Assembly: GCF_037890695.1 (NCBI RefSeq)
Contig: NZ_CP149571.1
Location: forward strand, 1,362,501-1,426,500
Length of the DNA stretch: 64,000 nucleotides
DNA from: Aeromonas jandaei
GTDB taxonomy: Bacteria > Pseudomonadota > Gammaproteobacteria > Enterobacterales > Aeromonadaceae
Reading direction: 5' to 3'
Shown in pieces: positions 1 to 10,548 of the stretch. The translations under genes were made by a program, and so were the position numbers. The stretch's first letter is position 1; every line of letters starts with the position of its first letter. Under the pieces are notes generated by a model. The model ran no database searches and was not told the DNA's origin. It was given only the letters and a program-made list of their open reading frames with translations.

Positions 1-2201
<2,201 letters not shown>

Positions 2202-2281
2202 ACAACACCCAAGAAGTGTTCTAAGACTTGTAGCAAATACGAACGAATTACTTACGTCAGCTTTCTCAGATTGAAGATTTT

Positions 2282-2399
2282 TGCCTGGCGGCAATAGCGC
2301 CGTGGAACCACCTGATCCCATGCCGAACTCAGAAGTGAAACGCGGTAGCGCCGATGGTAGTGTGGCATTCGCCATGCGAGAGTAGGACACTGCCAGGCA
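2282..2399 (+). rRNA. 5S ribosomal RNA
   Basis: The sequence begins TGCCTGGCGG and ends ACTGCCAGGCA, giving the 5S terminal helix, with the conserved internal CCGAACTCAGAAGTGAAACG. Its length of about 118 bases is normal. It lies 80 bases after 23S rRNA and 28 bases before tRNA-Asp in one transcription unit. Confidence 0.97.
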
Positions 2400-2427
2400 C
2401 CTAATTAGCAATAAGCTAGCCGAATGC

Positions 2428-2504
2428 GGAGCGGTAGTTCAGTCGGTTAGAATACCGGCCTGTCACGCCGGGGGTCGCGGGTTCGAGTCCCGTCCGCTCC
2501 GCCA
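2428..2504 (+). tRNA. tRNA-Asp (GTC)
   Basis: A 77-base cloverleaf starting GGAGCGG and ending CCGCTCCG-CCA, with the anticodon GTC in the loop CTGTCAC and a T arm GGTTCGAGTCC. CCA is encoded. It sits at the end of the rRNA operon, as in many gammaproteobacterial rrn operons. Confidence 0.97.
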
Positions 2505-2512
2505 CTAAATAG

Positions 2513-2541
2513 AAGGCCTTCCCGATTGGGAAGGCCTTTTT
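2513..2541 (+). terminator. Intrinsic terminator of the rRNA operon
   Basis: The stem AAGGCCTTCCC/GGGAAGGCCTT is followed by a T-run immediately after tRNA-Asp, closing the rrn transcription unit. Confidence 0.9.
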
Positions 2542-2588
2542 GCTATGGGCGATTTGCCTGTTGGCCACAGCGTTGCATGCAAGAATAA

Positions 2589-2626
2589 ACACAAAAGCCC
2601 GGTTATCAGACCGAGCTTTTGTGTTT
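2589..2626. terminator. Second terminator-like hairpin after the rRNA operon
   Basis: The inverted repeat ACACAAAAGC / GCTTTTGTGT flanks a partly self-complementary core with T-rich ends on both strands. It could act as a back-up rrn terminator or as a bidirectional terminator for anything read leftward through the acetyltransferase remnant. Confidence 0.6.
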
Positions 2627-2775
2627 TCAGCATCGAGAGGCCACTGAACAGTGGCTCTTGCCTAAGGGAGGGCCGCTGACAGGCCCGCTATTCCCTCCTT
2701 TTGGTATGTAATTGCGGTCATTTTTCGGATGATTCGCAACCATTTGTACTGGATTACTCGCAGCCACCATCCCCA

Positions 2776-2982
2776 TCACCGGACTCCAGCCCCGCAGGTA
2801 AGAGCCATATTGACCACTCCCTCCTCCATCTGGACATCAATGGTAAAGCCGAGTCGTTTGGCGAGGGTCACCATGCCGCGATTGCTCGGCATGGTCATGC
2901 CGGAGAGCTGGCCAAGCCCCTGTTCGTCGGCGTAGCGGATGATCTTCTCCATCATCAGTTTGCCGAGTTTTAACCTCTCTCC
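2776..2982 (-). pseudogene. C-terminal remnant of a GNAT protein acetyltransferase (PatZ/YfiQ type)
   Basis: Read leftward, this stretch encodes about 65 residues, including LGKLMMEKIIRYADEQG, GMTMPSNRGMVTLAKRLGF and DVQMEEGVVNMAL, then a stop at 2776-2778. That is the end of the GNAT domain found at the C terminus of large CoA-ligase-like lysine acetyltransferases (PatZ/YfiQ/Pka, about 880-900 residues). Nothing recognisable lies upstream between 2983 and the tRNA-Ser terminator, so over 90% of the gene is absent. The first in-frame ATG (2958) has no well-placed ribosome binding site. I read it as a deletion relic. A very small expressed protein is possible but unlikely. Confidence 0.65.
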
Positions 2983-3099
2983 TTCTGTTCAGAGAGCAGT
3001 GGGGGTAGGAAACAGTGTGCTTAAGTGGTGGGTTACAGTGAGGCGACGTATGAAGCGCCATGAAAGATAAAGTGATGGGATATAGAGAGGGGATAAAAA

Positions 3100-3133
3100 C
3101 AAAAAGCCCACGCAACTTGCGTTGCATGGGCTC
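3100..3133 (-). terminator. Terminator of tRNA-Ser
   Basis: On the minus strand GAGCCCATGCAACGCAAGTT and its partner form a hairpin ending in TTTTTGTT, just after the CCA end of tRNA-Ser. Confidence 0.85.
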
Positions 3134-3141
3134 GGAATAAA

Positions 3142-3229
3142 TGGCGGAGGAGGTGGGATTTGAACCCACGGATGGTCGCCCATCGCCGGTTTTCAAGACC
3201 GGTGCATTCAGCCGCTCTGCCACCCCTCC
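3142..3229 (-). tRNA. tRNA-Ser (TGA)
   Basis: An 88-base class II tRNA on the minus strand starting GGAGGGGTGGCAGAGCGG, with anticodon TGA in CTTGAAA, a long variable arm, and an encoded CCA end. It is a single-gene unit with its own terminator. Confidence 0.96.
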
Positions 3230-3426
3230 GCAGCAGTGCGGCGAATATTACCATGCTGATCAGGGTTGTAAATCCCCGGCTGGTTCGATTGCTGGTTAAT
3301 TGCACGAAATGACCGATTAAATGGTCAAACTGGTTGGAATGAGTGCTTTTTTGGCCTGATTGCTTGACTTGAAAAGAGAGTCCACCACTATAGTGGCCTC
3401 CATCATATCCTCTGCAAGATAACATT

Positions 3427-4176
3427 ATGACTATTAAAAATGCCCTGTTTTGCGCTCTGGCGGGCGTAACCTTGCTGGCATCGCCGGTGCAGGCGAGCGA
3501 GCTGACCAAGAGTGATGTCGAGCAGATCGTTCGTGACTATCTGGTCAAGAATCCCGAGATCCTGGTCGAGATGTCCAATGCCCTGCGTGCCAAGCAGGAG
3601 AGCCAGCAGGCCGAGAGCGATAAGGCGCTGATCAAGGCCCATGCCCAGCAGCTGTATGGCAACAAGGATCCCGAAATGGGCAATCCTAAGGGGTCGCTGA
3701 CGATTGTCGAGTTCTTCGATTACAACTGCGGTTACTGCAAGCGGGCACATCCGCTGGTCGAGCAGCTGATGGCTGAGGACAAGGATATTCGCTACATCTA
3801 CAAGCAGTTCCCGATCCTGAGCGAAACCTCCTATTTCGCCGCGCGCGCCGCACTGGCCGTTCAGCTGGGTCAGCCCGACAAGTACCAGGCTTTCCATGAG
3901 AAGCTCTATGCCCATCAGGGCCCGCTCTCCGATGAAGCGCAGGTCAAGAAGGTGGCAGAAGAGGCCGGTGTTAACTGGAGCAAGGTAGAGGCCAAGATCA
4001 AGGATGGCAGCATCGATCAGAATCTGGGCACCAACCGGGCTCTGGCTGAAGCGCTCGGTATTTCCGGTACTCCCGCCTTTATCATCGGTGATCAAATCCT
4101 GCGTGGTGCACCACGGGATTTGGCCAGCCTGAAGAGCTTTATCAAGGATGTACGTGCTGGCAAAAGCATCCAGTAA
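3427..4176 (+). CDS. Periplasmic DsbA-family thioredoxin-fold protein (Com1/ScsC-like)
   Basis: A 249-residue protein with a Sec signal peptide ending near residue 24 (hydrophobic core, then VQASE). An N-terminal helical stretch (25-80) rich in K, Q and E resembles the oligomerisation stalk of ScsC/Com1 proteins. The thioredoxin fold follows, with active site C101-G-Y-C104 in FFDYNCGYCK and the cis-proline loop GISGTPAF. Members act in the periplasm as disulfide isomerases or oxidases, or protect cysteine sulfenic acids. The dipeptide GY differs from the PH of classical DsbA. It is a monocistronic gene with a strong terminator behind it. Substrates and redox direction cannot be told from sequence. 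Confidence 0.85.
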   Translation: MTIKNALFCALAGVTLLASPVQASELTKSDVEQIVRDYLVKNPEILVEMSNALRAKQESQQAESDKALIKAHAQQLYGNKDPEMGNPKGSLTIVEFFDYNCGYCKRAHPLVEQLMAEDKDIRYIYKQFPILSETSYFAARAALAVQLGQPDKYQAFHEKLYAHQGPLSDEAQVKKVAEEAGVNWSKVEAKIKDGSIDQNLGTNRALAEALGISGTPAFIIGDQILRGAPRDLASLKSFIKDVRAGKSIQ

Positions 4177-4199
4177 CGCGCTTGCATCCTGACGGAATA

Positions 4200-4237
4200 A
4201 AAAGAGGGTCGGTATTGCTACCGGCCCTCTTTTCTTT
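4200..4237 (+). terminator. Terminator of the DsbA-like gene
   Basis: The hairpin AAAGAGGGTCGGTA/TACCGGCCCTCTTT is followed by TCTTT. The 215 bases between it and the next gene show no further structure or ORF I can support. Confidence 0.88.
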
Positions 4238-4452
4238 ATGTCCCGAGTCACAGGTGGTCGTCGCGAAAGGACCATAACAACGTGCGCAGGACTCGACCTA
4301 TCGGTCTCAGTAACAAGTATTAGCAGAGTCGTTCGACTTCCATTCGTATTTATTTAAGCGTCCCGCAGCCGCTTGTGAGAGTTGCTTAATTCAGGTCAGG
4401 ATTTTTTCTGCTGCCTGCCTTAGAATCGCGTCCCTTGCAGGAGAGAACCCCT

Positions 4453-5286
4453 ATGTTAGTTGATATTTTGCGGCTTGTTTTTATAGCTGGCGGTTTGGTA
4501 TTCATCTTCATGCTGGTACAAGCGTGCTGGCAAAAACGATGCAACGGGACTTTTGAGTCCACCCCCTTCTGGCCGGTGGCGCTAATCGGCGGTGTTGCCA
4601 ACTTTCTCGATACCCTGGGGGTTGGCAGCTTTGCGGTCAAAACAGCCTGCTACAAGCAGTTCAAGCTAATCGATGATCGTCTGTTGCCGGGGACTCTCAA
4701 CGGCCAGTGTGTGTTGCCGACCGTGACTCAGTCGCTGATCTTTGTCGGCGCAGTAGCGGTGGAGCCGCTGACGCTGATCAGCATGATGATTGCTGCCGCA
4801 GCCGGTGCTGCCTGGGGGGCGCGTCATGTCGCCTCGTTTGATCGGCAGACCATCCGGCTGGTGATGGCAGTCTCCCTGTTGGTCGTTGCCGGGCTGATTT
4901 TTGCCGGCCTGCTCGGCCTCTTCCCGGTCGGCGGCGAGGCCATGGGGCTCAGTGGCTACAAGCTGGTGATCGCCCTGATCGGCAACTTTATCTTCGGTGT
5001 CCTGATGAATGTGGGGATCGGTCTGTTCGCTCCCTGCATGACGCTGGTCTATCTGCTCGGGATGAACCCGCTGGCGGCGTTCCCCATCATGATGGGCTCT
5101 ACCGCGGTACTTAGCGTCTTCTCCGCAGGCACCTTTATCCGCAAAGGGGCATTCGATGCCAAGGCGGTGCTGGCGGTAGCCATCTTTGGCCCCATCGGTG
5201 TGGTGCTGGCGGCCATGCTGGTCAAATCCATGGATATGGCGATGCTGAAGTGGCTGGTTGCCTTTATCGTCATCTATACCTCCTGA
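4453..5286 (+). CDS. TSUP (TauE/SafE) family membrane transporter, probably shortened by a stop codon
   Basis: A 277-residue multispanning protein of the TSUP family (UPF0721, YfcA-like), which exports or imports small organosulfur or carboxylate anions. I start it at the ATG at 4453 because AGGAGAG precedes it. The conserved N-terminal motif GGVANFLDTLGVGSFAV and the second repeat GIGLFAPCMTLVYLLGMNP are intact. The frame ends ...VIYTS-TGA, but the same frame then continues TMYASWRAARRPS for 22 codons to a TAG at 5353-5355. That looks like the natural cytosolic tail, so the TGA is probably a nonsense mutation that removes only the last turn of the final helix and the tail. The 3' end overlaps the convergent gene by 17 bases. 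Confidence 0.8.
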   Translation: MLVDILRLVFIAGGLVFIFMLVQACWQKRCNGTFESTPFWPVALIGGVANFLDTLGVGSFAVKTACYKQFKLIDDRLLPGTLNGQCVLPTVTQSLIFVGAVAVEPLTLISMMIAAAAGAAWGARHVASFDRQTIRLVMAVSLLVVAGLIFAGLLGLFPVGGEAMGLSGYKLVIALIGNFIFGVLMNVGIGLFAPCMTLVYLLGMNPLAAFPIMMGSTAVLSVFSAGTFIRKGAFDAKAVLAVAIFGPIGVVLAAMLVKSMDMAMLKWLVAFIVIYTS

Positions 5287-6085
5287 ACCATGTACGCCTC
5301 CTGGCGGGCTGCTCGTCGCCCCAGCGTGCAGCTGGCTGCGGATATCGCTGGTTAGCCTGCACCAGTGCCGCTTCCGCTCTGGCCCCGAGAAAGACATAGA
5401 GTCCGAGGGCCAGCAGCAATCCCACCGCACACCCCATCACCCCAATCGCAGGCCAGAGCAGCTCGCTCTGGCCGAGCGACCCTTTGAATAGCAGCAACAA
5501 CCCTTCGATAGAGACCGCGATCAGGATGGCGGCGATAAAGCGGGTGATGGTGCGACGAATGGCGCTGTGGCGGAAGATATCCTTATGCAGCAGCACTTCC
5601 TCCTCCAGAATGGTTTTGCCCAGATCGAATACCGCCAGTGCCAGCGTCAGAAAGATAATCGCGCTGAGGGCCCCCAGTCGGTTCTGCTGCGCCCCGCATA
5701 GCAGCAGATAGAGCTGTTCCAGTCCGTGCCAGATGAGCGTTGCAACGATGAGGAACAGCGCCATGCTGAGTACCACATAGATGGCCTTGAACCAGGGCAT
5801 GGCGCGGCGCCGCTCTCTGTCTCCCATCAACCAGGCGATCAGTTGGTTGAGGCAGAGGGTCAGCTCTCGTCCCTCTCCGCGAGCGATCAGTTGCAAGCGG
5901 TTCTGCGTGCCCGGACGTGGCGACAGGATGCAAGCCGGCCCCTGATAGCGGTCGATGCTGATGATAAAGGGGTACTCCTTGAGCGCAGCAAGAGGTGCGC
6001 CGAGCAAACCATGGATCAGTGGTGTCAGCTCGACCTGATACTCCTGATAACGTCGCAATACATCGATGGGGCTCATCTCTGCCAT
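5270..6085 (-). CDS. Unknown membrane protein with four predicted helices
   Basis: A 271-residue protein I do not recognise. Residues 1-100 look soluble (RRYQEYQVELTPLIHG..., then SPRPGTQNRLQ). Four hydrophobic segments follow, around AIYVVLSMALFLIVATLIW, SAIIFLTLALAVFDL, FIAAILIAVSIEGLLLLF and AIGVMGCAVGLLLALGLYV. The tail is arginine-rich. The second and third helices are joined by a charged loop LEEEVLLHKDIFRHSAIRR. I chose the ATG at 6085, preceded by GAGG. Upstream in-frame codons look non-coding and cross an inverted repeat. It converges on the TSUP gene with a 17-base overlap. Function unknown. Confidence 0.6.
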   Translation of the reverse strand: MAEMSPIDVLRRYQEYQVELTPLIHGLLGAPLAALKEYPFIISIDRYQGPACILSPRPGTQNRLQLIARGEGRELTLCLNQLIAWLMGDRERRRAMPWFKAIYVVLSMALFLIVATLIWHGLEQLYLLLCGAQQNRLGALSAIIFLTLALAVFDLGKTILEEEVLLHKDIFRHSAIRRTITRFIAAILIAVSIEGLLLLFKGSLGQSELLWPAIGVMGCAVGLLLALGLYVFLGARAEAALVQANQRYPQPAARWGDEQPARRRTWFRRYR

Positions 6086-6238
6086 ATGGACCTCGGTGAC
6101 GTGGGCTCCTGTAGCGGATGTGCAAATAGTGGGCCCGATATATGACAGGCTGAGCGGGATCATTTGCACCAGAGGGTGGCAAATAAGCGGGATAGGAGGT
6201 CGGGGTGCACCAGAAGCGGGCGTAGATTGCAGATATGG

Positions 6239-6265
6239 AAAAGGGCCCGTGACGGGCCCTTTTGC
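6239..6265. terminator. Bidirectional terminator downstream of hemL
   Basis: The perfect hairpin AAAAGGGCCCGT/ACGGGCCCTTTT has T-runs on both strands and lies 16 bases beyond the hemL stop. Confidence 0.88.
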
Positions 6266-6281
6266 GACAAGCAGCGGAGAT

Positions 6282-7568
6282 TTAGCCAGCCAGCTTGGCG
6301 AAGCTGCGCTCGGCGGCTGCCAGAGTGTGTTCAATCTCCTTGTCGCCGTGAGCCAGCGACAGGAAGCCTGCCTCGTAGGCGCTCGGCGCCAGATAGACGC
6401 CCTCTTCGAGCATCAGGTGATAGAAGCGCTTGAAGCGTTCCATATCGCAGCGAGTGACCTGCTCGTAGCGGGTGATTTCGGGCTCGTCGGTGAAGAAGAA
6501 GCCGAACATGCCACCCACATAGTTGATGGCGAGCGGGATGCCGTGTTTGGCGGCGGCGGCTTTCAGTCCTTCTGCAACGCGCGCAGTCTTGGCGCTCAGC
6601 TGCTCATAGAGAGCCGGTTCCAGCAGCAGATCCAGCATGGTGAGGCCGGCTGCCATGGCCACCGGGTTGCCGGAGAGAGTTCCAGCCTGATAGACGGGGC
6701 CGGTCGGGGCGATGTGCTGCATTACCTTCTTCTTGCCGCCGAAGGCGCCGACCGGCATGCCGGCACCGATGATCTTGCCGAGGGTGGTGAGATCCGGGTC
6801 GATGTTGTAGTGGCCCTGGGCACCGCGCAGGGAGACGCGGAAGCCGGTCATCACCTCATCCAGGATCAGCAGGGCACCGAACTCGTCGCAGATGGCGCGC
6901 AGCCCCTCCAGGAAACCGGGTACCGGCGGGATGCAGTTCATGTTGCCAGCGACCGGCTCGACGATGATACAGGCGATCTCGCTGCCGTACTGGGCAAAGG
7001 CTTCGCGCACCGAGTCCAGATCGTTGAAGACGCAGGTCAGGGTATGCTTGGCGAAATCGGCCGGTACGCCCGGGCTGTTGGGCTGACCAAGGGTCAGGGC
7101 GCCGGAGCCGGCCTTGACCAGCAGGGAGTCGGCGTGGCCGTGGTAGCAGCCTTCGAATTTGACGATCTTGTCGCGACCGGTGTAACCGCGGGCCAGACGG
7201 ATGGCGCTCATGGTCGCCTCGGTACCGGAGTTGACCATCCGCACCTGCTCCATGGAAGGGACGATCTGGCGCACTTTCTCGGCCATCAGCACTTCGATCT
7301 CGGTCGGCGCGCCGTAGCTCAGCCCTTTTTCCACGGCCTTGATGACGGCAGCCTTGATGGCCGGGTGGTTGTGCCCCAGCAGCATGGGGCCCCAGGAGCC
7401 GATGTAATCCACGTAGGCCTGACCATCCACATCATAGAGGTAGGCGCCATCGGCGTGATCGATGAAGCGGGGTGTACCGCCGACCCCATTGAAGGCGCGG
7501 ACCGGTGAGTTGACGCCACCCGGAATGGTCTGGCGGGCCTGTTCAAACAGCTGATCTGATTTTGACAT
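6282..7568 (-). CDS. hemL: Glutamate-1-semialdehyde 2,1-aminomutase
   Basis: A 428-residue class III aminotransferase-fold enzyme that turns glutamate-1-semialdehyde into 5-aminolevulinate in the C5 route to haem. The PLP-binding lysine K265 is in [19 protein letters not shown]. The aspartate before it is in [11 protein letters not shown], and the family N terminus [15 protein letters not shown] is present. Length equals the family norm (426-430). The start ATG is preceded by AAGGATGATCC. It is monocistronic, ends in a strong hairpin, and faces away from the chloride-channel gene across a 217-base region that must hold both promoters. Confidence 0.97.
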   Translation of the reverse strand: MSKSDQLFEQARQTIPGGVNSPVRAFNGVGGTPRFIDHADGAYLYDVDGQAYVDYIGSWGPMLLGHNHPAIKAAVIKAVEKGLSYGAPTEIEVLMAEKVRQIVPSMEQVRMVNSGTEATMSAIRLARGYTGRDKIVKFEGCYHGHADSLLVKAGSGALTLGQPNSPGVPADFAKHTLTCVFNDLDSVREAFAQYGSEIACIIVEPVAGNMNCIPPVPGFLEGLRAICDEFGALLILDEVMTGFRVSLRGAQGHYNIDPDLTTLGKIIGAGMPVGAFGGKKKVMQHIAPTGPVYQAGTLSGNPVAMAAGLTMLDLLLEPALYEQLSAKTARVAEGLKAAAAKHGIPLAINYVGGMFGFFFTDEPEITRYEQVTRCDMERFKRFYHLMLEEGVYLAPSAYEAGFLSLAHGDKEIEHTLAAAERSFAKLAG

Positions 7569-7785
7569 GGATCATCCTTAATGGGATTTTGGTCGTCACG
7601 CAGGAGAAAGCAGTCGATAGAGGCTCGGCAGGTAGGGGCATCAGGAGTATGCTTTGCGCTCTCGCCACCCGGACTCTCGGTCTGCTCCCGTGACAAAAAT
7701 TTAACGGGCCGACTATAGCAGAAAGCCCCAGCCCTGGGCAGCCGAGCAATGCGCCGGGTGATCCTGATCTCAGCTAGCTGAGGAT

Positions 7786-9206
7786 ATGGTGTTTCCAAGT
7801 TGGTGTAACAAGATGGCGCAACAAGCTCTCTCCTCTTCCGAACCGTCCGCCTCGCCGCGCGGGCCGGTTTCCCGAATCATTCGGCAAGACAGGATGCCCT
7901 TGCTGGTTCTGCTGCTGGCGGCACTGGTCGGCACCCTGGCCGGACTGGTCTGCGGCCTGTTCGAGTCAGGCGTGCACTGGCTGGCAGAGCAGCGGCTCGC
8001 CCTGCTGGCTGATCGCCCATGGTGGCAGCTCGGCCTGCTTGGCTTTGGCTTCAGCGCCATGCTGGGGTGTATCGGCTACTTCCTGACTCATACTTTTGCC
8101 CCCGAGGCCGGAGGCTCGGGCATTCCCGAAATAGAGGGGGCGATGGATGAGCCTGCGTCCGGTACGTTGGTGGCGGGTGTTGCCAGTCAAGTTCTTCGGT
8201 GGCGTGTGTACCCTGAGCTCCGGCATGGTGCTGGGACGGGAAGTGACCTTCGGTGCAGATAGGCGGCAACCTCGGCAAGATGGTGGCGGATATCTTCCGG
8301 TTGCCCAAGGAGCATGGCCACGCCTTGCTGGCAGCCGGTGCGGCGGGCGGTCTGGCGGCGGCCTTCAATGCACCGCTGGCGGGGATCCTGTTCGTGATGG
8401 AGGAGATGCGGCCGCAGTTTCGCTACTCCTTCCTGGCTATCAAGGCGGTGGGTATCTCCGCCATCATGGCGACCCTGATGCTGCAAAACATGAAGGGGCA
8501 GGGGGCGGTGATCACTCTGCCGCACTACGATGCGCCAGCCCTCAAGGCGCTCTGGTTGTTCCTCTTTATGGGGGCCACCTTCGGCGTATTGGGCTTTGTC
8601 TTCAACAAGCTGGTGCTGGCCTGTCAGGATGGCTATCTGGCGCTGCACCAGAACAAGCGCCACCGTTTTGTGGCCATCGGTATGCTGGTTGCCGGTACTT
8701 TCGGCGTGTTGTCGCTGTTTGCCCCCTCGGTGACCGGTGGCGGCACTGAGCTCATTCCTCATCTGATGGGGGGCGAGTATGCGATGGCGACCCTGTTCCT
8801 TATCTTCTCCATCCGTCTGGTGGCAACCCTGATCTGCTTCTGCTCCGGCGCGCCCGGCGGGGTGTTTGCGCCGACCCTGGCCCTCGGCACCCTGTTTGGC
8901 GTGGTGTTTGGTCATCTGTTCCACGCGGCTTTTCCGGAGCTTGGTATCGAGCCCGGTGCCTTTGCCATTGCCGGCATGGGAGCGTTGTTTGCCGCGACGG
9001 TGCGAGCGCCCATCACGGGTATCGTGCTGGTCACCGAGATGACCGACAACTACCAGCTGATCCTGCCGATGATGATCACCACCATGGGCGCCACTCTTGT
9101 GGCGCAAGCGCTGGGCGGTCGTCCTATCTATTCCCAGATCCTTGAGCGAACTTTACGGCTTGCCGCGCGTCAAAAGCGGGGTGATGGCAGTGTAGCCACC
9201 AGTTAA
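7786..9206 (+). pseudogene. clcA: ClcA-type H+/Cl- exchange transporter, broken by two +1 frameshifts
   Basis: The three frames together encode a complete ClcA-like CLC antiporter of about 470 residues. Frame one gives the N terminus to [18 protein letters not shown]. Frame two gives [16 protein letters not shown] to SSGMVLGRE. Frame three gives [17 protein letters not shown] to the end, with [24 protein letters not shown]-like CSGAPGGVFAPTLALG and GIVLVTEMTDNYQLILPM. Removing one base near 8150 (GATGAGCCTG to GATGGCCTG) and one near 8244 (GAAGTGACC to GAAGGACC) restores continuity and rebuilds the selectivity filter GREGP. As read, the protein would stop after about 158 residues. The family exchanges 2 Cl- for 1 H+ across the inner membrane in acid resistance. 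Start could be 7786 or 7813. Either a true pseudogene or two sequencing insertions. Confidence 0.88.
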
Positions 9207-9299
9207 TTTTCACCATCACCGCCTGTGACTTCGGTTAGGGCGGTATAGTGAAAGGAGGTCGCAGTTGCCGCTGTGAGGCAAATAACGGGAAAGAGGGCT

Positions 9300-9995
9300 A
9301 TGTCCAACCTATTGAAGTTATTGGTGGTGTTCGCAGTAGGTGGTCTGGCCGGTTATTTTGCCGGCAACCATCAGGATCTGGCGCAAAGCAGCTTGCTGGG
9401 GGTTCAGCAGGAGACGCTGGATCGCCAGAGCAATGCCATCAGCCAGCTCAAGACGGATCTCGGTCTCAAGGATACCCAGCTCGCCACCCAGCGAGCCGCC
9501 TTCGAGCAGCTGCAGACCACCCTGAAGAGTCAGGAGGCGCAGGTGCAGGAGCTCAAGCGCCAGCTGGCCTTTTTCGAGCGGATCATGCGCCCGACTGGCG
9601 AGCAGGTTGGGGTGGTAATCGACAACCTGACCCTGCAGGAGAGCAGCATTCCGGGTCGCTACCACTATCGACTGGCTTTAACCCAGCCCGCCAAGAAGCG
9701 CGAGCTGTTTCGCGGTCAGGTGCAGATCCGGGTCGAGGGGAGCCTTGGCGACAAGCCAAAAGTGCTGTCCGGGCGGGATCTGGGCATGAAGGTGAGCGAG
9801 TGGCGCTACTCCCTGCGCTATTTCCAGCTGCTGGAGGGAAACTGGCAACTGCCGGAAGGGTTTGTGCCGGATCGGATCCGGGTCACCATCAACAAGGATG
9901 GCCGGCAACCGGCGCAGGAGCTGCTGGTTGAGTGGGCCGATGCGCTTAAGCCGCTAGTCGCCGCACCGCCTGCTCCGGTGCCCGCTGCAGGTTAA
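9300..9995 (+). CDS. Membrane-anchored coiled-coil protein, possibly DUF6776-like
   Basis: A 231-residue protein. Residues 4-22 form one N-terminal membrane anchor (LLKLLVVFAVGGLAGYFAG), 35-95 are a heptad-rich coiled coil full of Q, L and K, and the rest is a beta-rich periplasmic domain ending in a proline/alanine tail. Start at 9300 is chosen because AAGAGGG precedes the ATG. An upstream in-frame ATG at 9273 has no ribosome binding site. The arrangement anchor, coiled coil, globular domain and its place just before erpA remind me of the DUF6776 proteins of gammaproteobacteria, but I cannot verify this. No catalytic motif is evident. It may be cotranscribed with erpA. Confidence 0.8.
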   Translation: MSNLLKLLVVFAVGGLAGYFAGNHQDLAQSSLLGVQQETLDRQSNAISQLKTDLGLKDTQLATQRAAFEQLQTTLKSQEAQVQELKRQLAFFERIMRPTGEQVGVVIDNLTLQESSIPGRYHYRLALTQPAKKRELFRGQVQIRVEGSLGDKPKVLSGRDLGMKVSEWRYSLRYFQLLEGNWQLPEGFVPDRIRVTINKDGRQPAQELLVEWADALKPLVAAPPAPVPAAG

Positions 9996-10082
9996 ACGTG
10001 GTGAATACTTGAACTGAATGGTCGGGTATTGGATAATTTCGCGGTTTCCATGTTTGTGGATCTAATGGTTGTGAGGTCAGTA

Positions 10083-10433
10083 ATGAGTGCAGTAGCAGAA
10101 GCCCCGCTGCCCATCCAGATGACGGATGCGGCGGCCAACAAGGTGAAGAACCTGATCACCGAAGAAGAGAATCCGGAGCTCAAGCTGCGGGTCTATATCA
10201 CGGGTGGGGGCTGCTCTGGTTTCCAGTATGGCTTTACCTTTGATGAGAAGATCAACGACGGCGATACCGTGGTCGAGAAGAATGGCGTCACCATGGTGAT
10301 CGATCCGATGAGTCTCCAATATCTGGTTGGCGGCAGTGTGGATTACACCGAGGGGCTGGAAGGTTCACGTTTTACCGTGACCAACCCCAATGCAACCACT
10401 ACCTGTGGCTGTGGTTCCAGCTTCTCCATCTGA
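10083..10433 (+). CDS. erpA: Iron-sulfur cluster insertion protein ErpA
   Basis: A 116-residue A-type carrier that delivers [4Fe-4S] clusters to apoproteins such as IspG/IspH and respiratory enzymes. The three ligand cysteines are C44 in [11 protein letters not shown] and C108 and C110 in [12 protein letters not shown]. Length matches E. coli ErpA (114). The frame is open further upstream, but the ATG at 10083 is preceded by GAGGTCAGTA and gives the family N terminus. It follows the coiled-coil gene by 87 bases and is closed by its own terminator. Confidence 0.97.
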   Translation: MSAVAEAPLPIQMTDAAANKVKNLITEEENPELKLRVYITGGGCSGFQYGFTFDEKINDGDTVVEKNGVTMVIDPMSLQYLVGGSVDYTEGLEGSRFTVTNPNATTTCGCGSSFSI

Positions 10434-10454
10434 TCGAGCCCGACGATCAGACGC

Positions 10455-10487
10455 AACGGCTCTCGGCAACGAGGGCCGTTTTTCTTT
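10455..10487 (+). terminator. Terminator of erpA
   Basis: The imperfect hairpin AACGGCTCTCG/CGAGGGCCGTT is followed by TTTCTTT, 22 bases after the stop. Confidence 0.85.
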
Positions 10488-10510
10488 ATGCAGATCGTTG
10501 TAGTGGAAAT

Positions 10511-10540
10511 AAAAAGGCGCCGGTGAGGCGCCTTTTTGAT
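10511..10540. terminator. Terminator of nhaC (bidirectional)
   Basis: The hairpin AAAAAGGCGCC/GGCGCCTTTTT lies directly beyond the nhaC stop, with T-runs on both strands between convergent erpA and nhaC. Confidence 0.85.
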
Positions 10541-10548
10541 TGGTACAG

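Noticed and set aside
2701..2973. Plus-strand ORF of 90 codons after the rRNA operon
   Set aside because: It is the antisense of the acetyltransferase remnant; the minus-strand reading gives recognisable GNAT sequence.
6066..7508. Long plus-strand ORF (480 codons) opposite hemL
   Set aside because: Shadow of hemL caused by high GC; no ribosome binding site and no family features.
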